Shown here piece after piece: positions 51,251 to 60,006 of a stretch of 64,000 nt of DNA. The DNA lies in the NCBI GenBank assembly GCA_023391285.1, contig JAEWBF010000133.1, positions 102,062 through 166,061 of the forward strand. Reading direction: 5' to 3'. A program made the position numbers and the translations under genes. Source of the DNA: Verrucomicrobiota bacterium (GTDB lineage: Bacteria > Verrucomicrobiota > Verrucomicrobiia > Opitutales > Opitutaceae). Below the pieces are notes generated by a model. It had not been told where the DNA came from. It was given only the letters and a program-made list of their open reading frames with translations, and searched no databases. Within the stretch, counting starts at the first letter, position 1. Every line of letters starts with the position of its first letter.

Positions 51251-52704
51251 GTGACCAGACATTTCCGAAATCGTGGGCCAATCTGCCAATCGGCGAGTGT
51301 TGCGACCTCAACCCGAAGATCGACAAATCGGCTTTAGCCGACTCTGACATAGTCCACTTTGTTCCGATGCCAGCGGTGGAAGCGTTGGCCAACAAGGTAG
51401 ACGTATCCGCTACCCGGCCGTTCGGCGAAGTTAAGAAGGGTTATACGCCTTTCGCTTCTGGTGATGTCATTTTTGCGAAGATCACGCCGTGCATGGAGAA
51501 CGGCAAAATCGCGGTCGTCCCGGATTTGCCCTACAAGATCGCGTTTGGCTCTACCGAGTTTCACGTGCTCCGCCCGCGCGGAGGACTCGATCCTCTCTGG
51601 CTTTTCTATTTTCTCTCTTCTCGCTCATTTCGCTCTCTAGCCGAGCACAACATGACGGGGGCAGTAGGTCAGCGTCGCGTGCCCATAGATTTCCTCGCTC
51701 GAAGCACTATACCCCTCCCGCCGCTGGCCGAGCAGAAGCGGATCGTGGCGAAGATCGAGGAGTTGTTCAGCGAGTTGGAAGCCGGGGAGGAGAGCCTGCG
51801 GGCGGCGCGGCGGCAACTCGGCGTCTATCGCCAGTCGCTCCTCAAACAAGCCTTCGAGGGCAAGCTGACCGAAACCTGGCGCACTCAAAACCCCGACAAA
51901 CTCGAATTCCCCGCCCAACTCCTCGCCCGCGTCCAATCCGCCCGTGAAGCTCGTTCGAGCTCCAAAGCGAAAAAGGTTCTTCCGCTCGTTCCATTTCCCG
52001 CCAGCGAGCTGGTAGGAAACTTTTCGCTGCCTTCCGAATGGGTGGTGCTGTCTTATGGCGATTTGTGCTCCGTCATTCGGAACGGTATCTCGCAAAAACC
52101 GTCCGGAGATTCGGGATATAAAATCGTCCGCATAAGTGCGGTTCGCCCGATGGCGTTCGACTACGACGACTATCGATTCATCGACTGCGACGACTCGATT
52201 GCCGCCGACTACACACTTGCGGTCGGCGACTTGATTTTCACGCGCTACAACGGAGCACGGCGCTTTGTCGGAGTCTGCGCTCAGTTCAAGGGCCGAGAGC
52301 CCCGCCTTTATCCCGACAAACTGATTCGCACTCGGCCAGACCTCCCGATGCTCAATCCATGCTATCTAGAGTTCGCGTTGAACTGCGGTCTTTCGCGCGC
52401 GTGGCTGGAGACGAAAATCCGCACCACTGCCGGGCAGTCGGGAGTGTCGGGTGGAGACGTGAAAGCGATGCCCGTGCCAATCTGCTCCCTCCCCGAACAA
52501 GAGGAAATCGTGCGCCTGCTGGATGAGCAGTTCGAGGCGATCGGGTGGAATGAGCGGGAGATCGATGCCGCCTTGCGGCAGAGCGAGGCCTTGCGGCAGG
52601 CGATCCTCAAAAAAGCCTTCACCGGGCGACTCGTCCCCCAGAACCCGTCCGACGAGCCGGCTTCCGAATTACTCGCCCGCCTCCGCGCCGACCGAGCCCG
52701 ATAA
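51247..52704 (+). CDS. hsdS: Type I restriction-modification specificity subunit
   Basis: 485 residues from a GTG at 51247 overlapping the hsdR stop; upstream in-frame sequence is antisense-like and not protein. Two target-recognition domains alternate with two conserved helical spacers: TRD1 about 10-160, spacer 1 with PPLAEQKRIVAKIEELFSEL, TRD2 about 260-410, and spacer 2 with LPEQEEIVRLLDEQFEAI. This is the classic HsdS layout recognising a bipartite target. The junction QAFEGKLTETWR / KAFTGRLVPQNP is repeated at both half ends. Each TRD has the TRD-dimer look with tyrosine/arginine-rich ends. It defines the sequence specificity for both HsdM and HsdR. Confidence 0.92.
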   Translation: MSDQTFPKSWANLPIGECCDLNPKIDKSALADSDIVHFVPMPAVEALANKVDVSATRPFGEVKKGYTPFASGDVIFAKITPCMENGKIAVVPDLPYKIAFGSTEFHVLRPRGGLDPLWLFYFLSSRSFRSLAEHNMTGAVGQRRVPIDFLARSTIPLPPLAEQKRIVAKIEELFSELEAGEESLRAARRQLGVYRQSLLKQAFEGKLTETWRTQNPDKLEFPAQLLARVQSAREARSSSKAKKVLPLVPFPASELVGNFSLPSEWVVLSYGDLCSVIRNGISQKPSGDSGYKIVRISAVRPMAFDYDDYRFIDCDDSIAADYTLAVGDLIFTRYNGARRFVGVCAQFKGREPRLYPDKLIRTRPDLPMLNPCYLEFALNCGLSRAWLETKIRTTAGQSGVSGGDVKAMPVPICSLPEQEEIVRLLDEQFEAIGWNEREIDAALRQSEALRQAILKKAFTGRLVPQNPSDEPASELLARLRADRAR

Positions 52705-52723
52705 TTTCAGCCCAGCCATCAGC

Positions 52724-53644
52724 ATGTCGCTCCCCTTCTCCCACCAGGGCCGCTCGTTGGAACTCTACTTCGTCGATGGTCGACCGGATGGCATGTTGAC
52801 CGCCGAGGTCTTCAACTGGACGGGTCACGTGCTCGTCGCCCCGCGCACGCAGATCGGCGATGCGCTGCGGCGGCGTGAGGCCAGTTACACCGGTGTTTAT
52901 CTGTTGCTCGGTGAAAGCGAACAGGGGCCGATCGCCTACATCGGCGAGGGCGAGATCATCGCGGAGCGTATCCGTAGTCACGACAGCAAGAGGGACTGGT
53001 GGACGAAAGCGGTGCTCGTCACCACCGGCGCCAACAACCTGAACAAGGCGCATATCAAATATCTCGAGGCACGGCTGATCGAAGAAGCCTTGGACATCGG
53101 ACGGATGCCGTTGGAAAACGGCAACAGCCCGTCACGTCCGGGGCTTTCCGAGGCGGCGGTCGCTAACATGGAAGGTTTTCTCGACTACCTTTTCCTGGTG
53201 TTGCCCGCCATCGGTGTGGACATGTTCGTCCGCCGCACGCGTCCGCCCGCGGCGATGCCGACGCCGGGTAGCACACTCGCAGACTCGACAGCCGCCGGAG
53301 TGGTGTTCGAAACCGGTGTCCAGAAAGACGGTATCCGCGCGACCGCCAGGCTGGTGAACGGAGAGTTCGTCGTCGAAGCCGGCTCGCAGGCGCGTCGGCA
53401 ATGGGTGGGCGGGCCCACTCACACCTATGCGCCGCTGTTTGAGGAACTGGCGAAGGCAGGAGTGTTGGTGGAGGACGGCCCTAATCGTCGGTTCGCACAG
53501 AGCTACGCGTTCAATAGCCCGAGTGCAGCTGCGGCGATGGTGAAAGGTCGAAGCGCGAACGGTCCTCTCACGTGGACGGTGGTCGGCACCGGCGAAACGT
53601 ATCGCGAATGGGAACAGGCCAATCTTTCGCGGAGCCTCTCATGA
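52724..53644 (+). CDS. GIY-YIG nuclease family protein with DUF4357-like C-terminus
   Basis: 306 residues from ATG 52724, 19 bases after hsdS. The N-terminal half carries a GIY-YIG fold signature (TGVYLLLGE...IAYIGEGE, then ERIRSHDSKRDWWTKA and LEARLIEEA with the conserved Glu). The C-terminal half (GVVFETGVQKDGIRATARLV, ending in TYREWEQ) resembles the DUF4357 domain often fused to or found beside such proteins in type I restriction loci. It is probably an accessory of the restriction system, maybe a DNA-end or modified-DNA nuclease; activity is inferred only. Confidence 0.75.
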   Translation: MSLPFSHQGRSLELYFVDGRPDGMLTAEVFNWTGHVLVAPRTQIGDALRRREASYTGVYLLLGESEQGPIAYIGEGEIIAERIRSHDSKRDWWTKAVLVTTGANNLNKAHIKYLEARLIEEALDIGRMPLENGNSPSRPGLSEAAVANMEGFLDYLFLVLPAIGVDMFVRRTRPPAAMPTPGSTLADSTAAGVVFETGVQKDGIRATARLVNGEFVVEAGSQARRQWVGGPTHTYAPLFEELAKAGVLVEDGPNRRFAQSYAFNSPSAAAAMVKGRSANGPLTWTVVGTGETYREWEQANLSRSLS

Positions 53645-53684
53645 GTCTCTTTGCTGCCTCGGCGGGCCTACTGCGGCGATCAAT

Positions 53685-53713
53685 GTTTATAGCGATGGTA
53701 GCGTTTATAGCGA
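53685..53713 (+). promoter_or_regulatory. Direct repeats, possible operator/promoter of the HTH-PIN pair
   Basis: Two exact copies of GTTTATAGCGA, starting 18 bases apart at 53685 and 53703, lie 45-73 bases before the antitoxin start. Toxin-antitoxin operons are usually autoregulated through such repeats; the TATAGC could also serve as a -10 element. Function is inferred. Confidence 0.4.
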
Positions 53714-53757
53714 ATAATCGCTTGAGTTTGGGGGCGTGATGACGATGTTGGACCGCT

Positions 53758-54213
53758 ATGCTGACCACCCGTAACAACCGTCTCGATCCGTCTTTGATCC
53801 CGGAGGAAGAACTGGCTGAACTGGCCAGGGTTTTCGCGAAGCCGGATCACGTCGCGTTGATCGACGTGCAAGGCAACCGCACGCATCTCCCGGAAGCGTT
53901 GTTCGCTCATTTCGCCCGAATCGTCCGGCTGATGTCGGAAAAGAAAGCCATCGTCCTGGTGCCAGAAGACGAGGCCTTCACCACGCAGGCCGCGGCCAAC
54001 TACCTCGGTGTTTCGCGACAGCACCTGGTCGACTTGCTGGAGCAGAAGGAAATTCCGCATCACAAAGTCGGCACCCACCGGCGTGTCACGTTCAAGGACC
54101 TGCTCGCTTACGAGCGCAAACGGGACAAAACCCGCCGCGAGGCGCTCGACAAACTGGCCGCCGAAACCGACGCCGCAGGGCTATACGATTCGGACTACGC
54201 CGGCGAAAAGTAA
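53758..54213 (+). CDS. HTH (excisionase-type) antitoxin of a PIN-domain TA pair
   Basis: 151 residues. The middle part FTTQAAANYLGVSRQHLVDL followed by LEQKEIPHHKVGTHRRV is an excisionase-type helix-turn-helix, typical of antitoxins paired with COG-type PIN toxins. The acidic C-terminal tail (LAAETDAAGLYDSDYAGEK) would wrap the toxin. It ends exactly one base before the toxin's GTG start. The pair lies between hsdS and hsdM, an unusual place. Confidence 0.8.
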   Translation: MLTTRNNRLDPSLIPEEELAELARVFAKPDHVALIDVQGNRTHLPEALFAHFARIVRLMSEKKAIVLVPEDEAFTTQAAANYLGVSRQHLVDLLEQKEIPHHKVGTHRRVTFKDLLAYERKRDKTRREALDKLAAETDAAGLYDSDYAGEK

Positions 54214-54765
54214 GTGAGAGCGGACTACAGGATCTTTCTCGATGCCTGCGTGCTCGCCAACTTCGGCGTGTGCGACCTGTTGTTGAGATTGGCCGAGCGT
54301 CCGCGACTGATCGTGCCGCACTGGTCAGCGGAAGTGCTCGCCGAGGTGCGGCGCACGCAGATCGAAAAACTCGCCTGGCCCGTGGAACGCGCTGAGTCTT
54401 TTCACACGGCCATCCGCGCAGCCTTCCCTGCCGCCGAGGTGGGCAACTACGAGAGCTTGATTGCGGCGTTGGGCAACGACCCGAAAGACCGCCACGTCCT
54501 CGCCGCGGCCATTCGCGGGCAATGTCCGCTCATCGTCACCTTCAACATGAGACATTTTCCGGCGGAGGTGCTGAAGCCTTGGGGAATCTGCGCGAGTCAC
54601 CCGCAGGATTATCTCCAGATTCTCTACGAAATGGAGCCCAAGCAGGTGACAGCGTGCCTCGGAGAAATCGCCGGCCGCCGAAATCTCGAAGTGCAGGACG
54701 TGCTGATCCGGCTCGGCAAAACCTTGCCCGCATTTTCACAGCGCCTCCTCGACGACCTGAGCTGA
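54214..54765 (+). CDS. PIN-domain toxin (putative ribonuclease)
   Basis: 183 residues starting at GTG 54214, directly after the antitoxin stop. The PIN-fold acidic residues are seen in FLDACVLANF (first Asp), PHWSAEVLAEVRR (Glu) and PKDRHVLAAAIRG followed by LIVTFNMRHFP (Asp, Asn). A helical C-terminal extension of about 50 residues (EMEPKQVTACLGEIAGRR...) is typical of this HTH-linked PIN subgroup and longer than VapC. All catalytic positions appear intact. It is followed 7 bases later by hsdM, so read-through transcription is likely. Confidence 0.82.
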   Translation: MRADYRIFLDACVLANFGVCDLLLRLAERPRLIVPHWSAEVLAEVRRTQIEKLAWPVERAESFHTAIRAAFPAAEVGNYESLIAALGNDPKDRHVLAAAIRGQCPLIVTFNMRHFPAEVLKPWGICASHPQDYLQILYEMEPKQVTACLGEIAGRRNLEVQDVLIRLGKTLPAFSQRLLDDLS

Positions 54766-54772
54766 TAGACTT

Positions 54773-56254
54773 ATGACCACCGACAGCATCATCTCCAAAG
54801 TCTGGTCCTTCTGTCACACGCTGCGCGATGACGGCGTGGGCTATGGCGACTACCTGGAGCAGCTCACCTACCTCATCTTCCTCAAGATGGCGGACGAGTA
54901 TGCGAAGCCGCCGCACAACCGGAAGGTTGGCGTGCCCGCGCGCTACGCGTGGCCCGTGATGCGTCCGCTCAAGGGCGCCGAACTTGAGCTGCACTACGTC
55001 GAGGCACTGCGCGAGCTGGGCAACCAGAAGGGCATGCTCGGGCAGATCTTCACCAAGGCGCAGAACAAGATCCAGGACCCTGCCAAACTCGCGCGCCTAA
55101 TCGAGATGGTCGACGACGTCACGTGGACCACGCTCGATGCCGACACCAAGGGCGACATCTACGAAGGCATTCTCGAGAAGAACGCTGAGGACACCAAGTC
55201 CGGTGCCGGCCAATACTTCACTCCCCGAGCGCTCATCAAAGCGATGGTCGCGTGCGTCGGGCCGGAGCCGGGCAGGACGATCGCGGATCCGGCGTGCGGC
55301 ACGGGTGGTTTCTTTCTCGCGGCTTACGACCACCTGAAAAGTCAGCCGCTCACGCCGGCGCAGAAGCGTTTCCTCAAAAACGGGACGTTCCACGGCAACG
55401 AGATTGTCGCGGGCACGCGCCGCCTGTGCCTTATGAATCTGTTTCTCCACAACATCGGTGAAATCGACGGCGACAGTCTCATCGCCTCGACCGACGCCCT
55501 CGTCGCACAGCCTTCGCAGACCTTCGACTACGTCCTCGCGAATCCGCCCTTCGGCAAGAAAAGCTCGATGACGTTCACCAACGAGGACGGCGAGCAGGAG
55601 AAGGAAGACCTCGTCTACAACCGGCAGGATTTCTGGGCTACGACGTCGAACAAGCAGCTCAACTTCCTCCAGCACATCCGCTCGATGCTGAAGACCACCG
55701 GCCGCGCCGCGGTCGTGTTGCCCGACAACGTGCTGTTCGAAGGCGGCGCCGGCGAAACGGTGCGCAAGAAGCTCATGGAGACGACGGAGCTCCACACGAT
55801 CCTCCGACTCCCGACCGGCATCTTCTACGCGAACGGCGTGAAGGCCAACGTGCTCTTCTTCGACAACCGTCCGGCGAGCAAAGACGTCGCGACGAAGGAA
55901 GTCTGGTATTACGATTACCGCACCAACATCCATCACACGTTGAAGCGGAAACCGGTGCGCTTCGAGGACCTCGCCGACTTCATCGCGTGCTACAACCCGG
56001 AGAACCGCCACAAGCGGAAGGAGACGTGGCACGCGGAGAAGAACCCAACCGGCCGTTGGCGGAAATACAGCTACGCCGAGCTCGCCGCCCGCGACAAAAC
56101 GAGCCTCGACCTCTTCTGGCTCAAAGACGACAGCCTCGCCGACCTCGACAATCTTCCCGAGCCGGCCGATCTCGCTGAGGAGATCATCGAAAATATCGAG
56201 GCGGGGCTCGCGAGTTTTCGGGCGGTGGCTTCAGGTTTGAGCAAGACGTCCTGA
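54773..56254 (+). CDS. hsdM: Type I restriction-modification N6-adenine methyltransferase subunit
   Basis: 493 residues. The N-terminal HsdM helical domain (SIISKVWSFCHTLRDDGVGY) contacts HsdS. The catalytic domain follows with FTPRALIKAM, SAM-binding motif I ADPACGTGGFFLAAYDH and the catalytic NPPFGKK. The C-terminal region matches EcoEI-type HsdM (YYDYRTNIHHTLKRKP). Together with hsdR and hsdS this gives a complete type I system, in the uncommon order R-S-(GIY-YIG)-(TA)-M rather than R-M-S. No frameshift is seen. Confidence 0.93.
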   Translation: MTTDSIISKVWSFCHTLRDDGVGYGDYLEQLTYLIFLKMADEYAKPPHNRKVGVPARYAWPVMRPLKGAELELHYVEALRELGNQKGMLGQIFTKAQNKIQDPAKLARLIEMVDDVTWTTLDADTKGDIYEGILEKNAEDTKSGAGQYFTPRALIKAMVACVGPEPGRTIADPACGTGGFFLAAYDHLKSQPLTPAQKRFLKNGTFHGNEIVAGTRRLCLMNLFLHNIGEIDGDSLIASTDALVAQPSQTFDYVLANPPFGKKSSMTFTNEDGEQEKEDLVYNRQDFWATTSNKQLNFLQHIRSMLKTTGRAAVVLPDNVLFEGGAGETVRKKLMETTELHTILRLPTGIFYANGVKANVLFFDNRPASKDVATKEVWYYDYRTNIHHTLKRKPVRFEDLADFIACYNPENRHKRKETWHAEKNPTGRWRKYSYAELAARDKTSLDLFWLKDDSLADLDNLPEPADLAEEIIENIEAGLASFRAVASGLSKTS

Positions 56255-56306
56255 TCTCGTCGCTTAGCGTCTGTCGGTTTTTCCTTCTCTCGAATCCATC
56301 TTCGAC

Positions 56307-57611
56307 ATGTCTCACCCCGCGTCTTCCGGTTCTCCGGACGAACCTACCATTTCGTTCTTTTGGCCAGGTAAGAGACTCAACTCGCATCCAGACATTCTTC
56401 CGGCGCGGTTCTTCCGAGAAGAAGGTTTCCTTCCCGCGCAGGTTCACCGCGTCGGCTCTCGTGAGGGAAGGAAGCTCGAAGCAAAATGTGATGTGCGGGT
56501 TGAGAGAGTGATCGCCGAACTGGATTATAATTCATATCCGGAGTTCAACCGCGCCAACGGTATGTTGCTCGGAGTCACGCGCCTGACGTTTAAAGATGAG
56601 TCGAGGACCGAAATCCTTTCTGCGGAGTGGAAGGAACCCGCCTGGAGTTCACCACGTGTTGCCACGCAGGCCGGCCAATATTCGGGGAACTATTATCGGG
56701 TGATGCTTGGTAAGAAGAGCATCTATGCGGATGAGTGTTTCTCGGGTGGGTTTATTGGAGCTGATTTCGGCATCGAAGAAGACCTTTCCGGCAAGCTTCC
56801 GGAACTCTGGCGCGACTTCAACGAGCGCTATATGCCGGTCTACCTGAAGAACCGTCCCGACAAGTCCAGGATCGCTGCGGGCCTAGCTTGTGGGTTCCTG
56901 TGGACCGTCGCCAAAGGCATCCAAGTTGGTGACATCGTGCTCTCGCCTGACGGAACCGGTCGCTATCGCGTCGGGGAGGTCACGGGCGATTACTACTACG
57001 CGCCTGGACAGATACTCTGTCATCGCCGGCCGATTCGTTGGGCTGACGTCTATGTGAGGCGGGAAGACATGAGCGAGGGCTTGAGGAACTCCGCAGGTTC
57101 GATCGGCACGGTTAGCAACCTAAGCCGATCCGGTCATCATCAGGAACTCGATAAATTGACCGGACAAACGGCGGCGCCCGCGCTGGTCGCGAACGATAGC
57201 ACGGTTGAGGATCCGACTGTCTTCGCCTTGGAGAAGCATCTGGAGGATTTTTTGGTTCAGAACTGGAAGCAAACGGAACTCGGAAAGCGCTACGACCTTT
57301 TCCAAGACGAAAGCGGGGACGGCCAACAGTATCCCACGGACACAGGCCCGATCGATATCCTGGCCATCAGCAAAGACCAAAAAGAGCTCCTCGTCGTCGA
57401 GTTGAAGAAGGGCCGCGCGAGTGATTCGGTCGTCGGCCAGATCCAGCGATACATGGGCTACGTGCTCGATGAACTCGCTGAGGAGAACCAAACCGTGCGT
57501 GGAGCCATCATTGCGCTGGAAGATGATCAGCGAATTCGGCGTGCGCTGCGTGTGGCTACGAACATAGAATTCTTCCGTTACGAGGTGAGCTTCCGATTGT
57601 TCAAGGCATAA
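56307..57611 (+). CDS. NucS-like (DUF91-type) nuclease, probable defence gene
   Basis: 434 residues, 52 bases after hsdM on the same strand. The C-terminal third (about 300-420) resembles the NucS/DUF91 endonuclease fold: LEKHLEDFLVQNW, then the PD-(D/E)XK core TGPIDILAISKDQKELLVVE with LKKG, and VVGQIQRYMGYV. The middle contains a small beta domain (GDIVLSPDGTGRYRVGEVTG) like the recognition or SH3-type domains of Mrr-like restriction enzymes. The first 190 residues are not recognised. A type IV restriction-like activity or RM accessory is plausible, unproven. Confidence 0.65.
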   Translation: MSHPASSGSPDEPTISFFWPGKRLNSHPDILPARFFREEGFLPAQVHRVGSREGRKLEAKCDVRVERVIAELDYNSYPEFNRANGMLLGVTRLTFKDESRTEILSAEWKEPAWSSPRVATQAGQYSGNYYRVMLGKKSIYADECFSGGFIGADFGIEEDLSGKLPELWRDFNERYMPVYLKNRPDKSRIAAGLACGFLWTVAKGIQVGDIVLSPDGTGRYRVGEVTGDYYYAPGQILCHRRPIRWADVYVRREDMSEGLRNSAGSIGTVSNLSRSGHHQELDKLTGQTAAPALVANDSTVEDPTVFALEKHLEDFLVQNWKQTELGKRYDLFQDESGDGQQYPTDTGPIDILAISKDQKELLVVELKKGRASDSVVGQIQRYMGYVLDELAEENQTVRGAIIALEDDQRIRRALRVATNIEFFRYEVSFRLFKA

Positions 57612-57735
57612 GCGGAGTCGAAGTGGCGATTGCGTGACTTTCGGAAGCACCGCCTCGAACCTGGGTCTGTCAGTCGGAAGCGCCGCACCTATTTCCCCCC
57701 CGCTCGCAGTTGGCGCGATCCTAGCCGTGCCGAAC

Positions 57736-57768
57736 GCTACTTCGGTTTGGCGGGGACTTGTAGGACCG
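57736..57768 (-). pseudogene. Orphan 3' end of a GH10 xylanase gene
   Basis: 33 bases that match the 3' end of the xylanase gene (60790-60822) with two differences and the same stop codon. On the minus strand it encodes KPVLQVPAKPK-stop, against VLQVPAKAK-stop in the intact gene. Similarity fades on both sides. It lies in the 237-base gap 57612-57848 and looks like debris of an ancient duplicate or recombination event. Confidence 0.55.
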
Positions 57769-57848
57769 GCTTTTTCTCTGGAAGCGATCGTAGTTTGAGT
57801 TTCGATACCGCAGATCGATGGACACGCTAACCTGATCGTAGGCTGCGC

Positions 57849-58511
57849 ATGAAAAGCAGAATTTCGAGAAGCCGTGGCGTGCGGCATCCGGCGCGGAACG
57901 CGGTGCTTTTCGGTCTCTGCACGGTCGCTGCCGTCGTTCTCGTTCTTCTTGGGATTTCGGACATGCGCGCAACTGGGCGGTCAGGGTCGCCGCTCCTCAT
58001 GCTCGGACTCTTCCCCGCGCTGATCTGTCCCATCGTCTTTGTTCATTACTTGACCAAGATTGGCCTGGTCCGCGACATGCGGCGCGGCCGGAGCGCTATC
58101 GCTCGCTGGACCGTGCCCAGCGACGAATTCAAGCGTTTCTGCGAACAAGACCGACGCATTTCCGCCAGCAGCGTCATGACGAATTTCTACCTGCCGCCCC
58201 AGACGGTGCCCGAAGAGGGCGTGGAGGTCATCTTTTCCGATCATGGGGTGCTGATTGAGGACGGCTATTTTCCGCTGTCCGTTTACGGCGGGAGACGCGT
58301 TCGGAGCGTGCGCTACGTTGCCTCCGACCCTCCGTCACTCGAGTTCTCCATGACGCTGACTACCCAAGTCCGGACCTCGAGCGCGACGACCCAATCTCGT
58401 CGATCGGCAGTGACGCTCCGTGTGCCGGTCGCGACTGACGCCGTAGAGCAGGCCGGCGCGGTCGTGCGCCGGTATCAAGCCATCATCGATCGCGCTGAGG
58501 CATCGATTTAA
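57849..58511 (+). CDS. Membrane protein of unknown function, paralogue 1
   Basis: 220 residues. Two membrane segments lie near residues 18-38 and 46-68, then a cytoplasmic or periplasmic beta-rich domain. The domain has AIARWTVPSDEFKRFCEQDR near residue 85, a P.EGVEVIFSDHGVLIEDGYFP stretch and RSVRYVASDPPSLEFSMTL. The protein at 62664-63362 shares the layout (GVIARWKVDRARWEWFRGHS; PEGIEIVVTGDSLLVGEHFV), so these are two members of one unnamed family. No function is known. The gene follows the xylanase 3' fragment. Confidence 0.7.
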   Translation: MKSRISRSRGVRHPARNAVLFGLCTVAAVVLVLLGISDMRATGRSGSPLLMLGLFPALICPIVFVHYLTKIGLVRDMRRGRSAIARWTVPSDEFKRFCEQDRRISASSVMTNFYLPPQTVPEEGVEVIFSDHGVLIEDGYFPLSVYGGRRVRSVRYVASDPPSLEFSMTLTTQVRTSSATTQSRRSAVTLRVPVATDAVEQAGAVVRRYQAIIDRAEASI

Positions 58512-59016
58512 GGCGTAAGCATTCGGTCGAGCGCCACGTGGGGCGTGGGGCAGACGGCCATGCCTGTGTCCAATGGGCCGGTGCGCTTGGGCGGAGTAAG
58601 CGTCCGACGCGACACCTTATTGACGAGCGTAGCTATGATAGATCCGAGAAGGCGCGCTCCGATGATAGATTTGATATCTGCGCTGCGGCTCCGTGCAGAG
58701 AGATGATATCTCTGATCGACGCTATGCGGCTGCCAGAGCGGCGGGGTGAGCAGAGCGGGGTCTTCTTGGTTGGTCATTGTCGGCAGCTGATGCAGCACGT
58801 CGCTACCAACAGGAGGTGCCAACCCCGCTCATCGCCGGCGGGTGCGTGAATATCATCCTGCACAACCGTCCGCGGTGCGAAGCTCTCCACGCGGCCCTAC
58901 GCGCCCAGCAAAGCCGGTCTGCGCACGCGGCGGTTGGTTCGTCCCGGACGTCGAGCGGCGCGGCGCTCTGTTTTCTCGACCACGATGTGGCCCGGCGTTG
59001 TGCTGCGGACTTCCCC
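58512..59016. other. 505-base gene-free stretch
   Basis: No convincing gene on either strand; open frames here lack protein-like sequence. A small palindrome AGAGAT-GAT-ATCTCT at 58699-58713 could be an operator. No repeat family member recognised. Confidence 0.4.
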
Positions 59017-60006
59017 ATGAAATTCCCGACCGCCGTCCTCGTTGTTGTTTTCGCCAGCATCGCGCCCTTTGCTCTCGGCCAAAACGCCGAGACCGCCGCG
59101 GGGCAGAAGACCACCAGCGCGCCTCCGGATAGGAACCTCCATTTCCCGCCGCCCATGCAAAGCTTCGCGCTTTACGGCGACGGTGAGATCCCCAATTCGA
59201 AACCGGGCCCCGACGAAGAGTCCGGCGCGGATCGCGGCTTTGTGCGAAACGTCTCTCGTCCGCAGATCCAGGTTTATCTGCCCGCGCCGAGCCGGGCGAA
59301 CGGTGCGAGCATCGTCATCTTCCCGGGAGGAGGCTACGCGGGGCTCACGTTTGATTACGAGGGCGTCCAGCAGGCACGCTTTTTCGTCAGCCACGGCTTC
59401 GCGGCGTTCGTCGTGAAATACCGGATACCGAGCGATCGGACGATGGAAAACAAATCCATCGGCCCCCTCCAAGATGCCCAACAGGCGTTGCGATTCGTCC
59501 GCCTGCACGCGAAGGAGTGGAACCTCGATCCGGCCCGGGTCGGTGCCATCGGGTTTTCCGCGGGAGGCCACTTGGCCTCAACCCTGGCGACGCACTTCAC
59601 CAAGTCGTATATCGACAATCCCGAGCAAGTGAGCCTGCGTCCGGACTTCCTCGTGGTGGTTTATCCGGTCATCAGCATGGACGCGAAGATCACTCACCTC
59701 GATTCGCGCAAGGCGTTGCTCGGCCCCGAGCCGTCGGAAGAGGACGTGCGTCAGTTCTCCAGTGAACTCCAGGTGACCAAGGAAACACCTCCCACCTTGA
59801 TCCTGCATGCGGCCGATGACCGGCTCGTCGACGTGGACAACAGCATCGTGTTCTTTCAGGCGCTTCGACACGCCGGCGTCCCGGTGGAAGCGCGACTCTT
59901 CGCCCAGGGCCAACACGGCTTCTTCCTCCTCCCGCCGGATGAGTGGCAACGGGTGATCATCGGCTGGCTGACGTCGAACGGCTGGCCTTTTGCCCGCGCG
60001 AAGTGA
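59017..60006 (+). CDS. Secreted alpha/beta-hydrolase, probable carbohydrate esterase
   Basis: 329 residues. The signal peptide MKFPTAVLVVVFASIAPFAL fixes the start at 59017. The alpha/beta-hydrolase core includes the oxyanion region IVIFPGGGYAGL, the nucleophile elbow GFSAGGHLAS (Ser181), an acidic residue in HAADDRLVD and a catalytic His in QGQHGFF. The sequence type is that of BD-FAE/acetyl-xylan esterase-like proteins. A GH10 xylanase gene lies 0.8 kb away, so removal of acetyl or feruloyl groups from xylan is likely but not shown. Confidence 0.85.
   Translation: MKFPTAVLVVVFASIAPFALGQNAETAAGQKTTSAPPDRNLHFPPPMQSFALYGDGEIPNSKPGPDEESGADRGFVRNVSRPQIQVYLPAPSRANGASIVIFPGGGYAGLTFDYEGVQQARFFVSHGFAAFVVKYRIPSDRTMENKSIGPLQDAQQALRFVRLHAKEWNLDPARVGAIGFSAGGHLASTLATHFTKSYIDNPEQVSLRPDFLVVVYPVISMDAKITHLDSRKALLGPEPSEEDVRQFSSELQVTKETPPTLILHAADDRLVDVDNSIVFFQALRHAGVPVEARLFAQGQHGFFLLPPDEWQRVIIGWLTSNGWPFARAK

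Noticed and set aside
48989..51289. 766-codon minus-strand open frame opposite hsdR
   Set aside because: Very Gly/Val/Glu-rich antisense artefact; hsdR on the plus strand has all helicase and nuclease motifs.
58508..58822. 104-codon minus-strand open frame in the 58.5-59.0 kb gap
   Set aside because: No family resemblance, no plausible ribosome binding site and no supporting context.
58777..59016. Start of the esterase gene at 58777
   Set aside because: The added 80 residues are not protein-like and would bury the clear signal peptide that begins at 59017.
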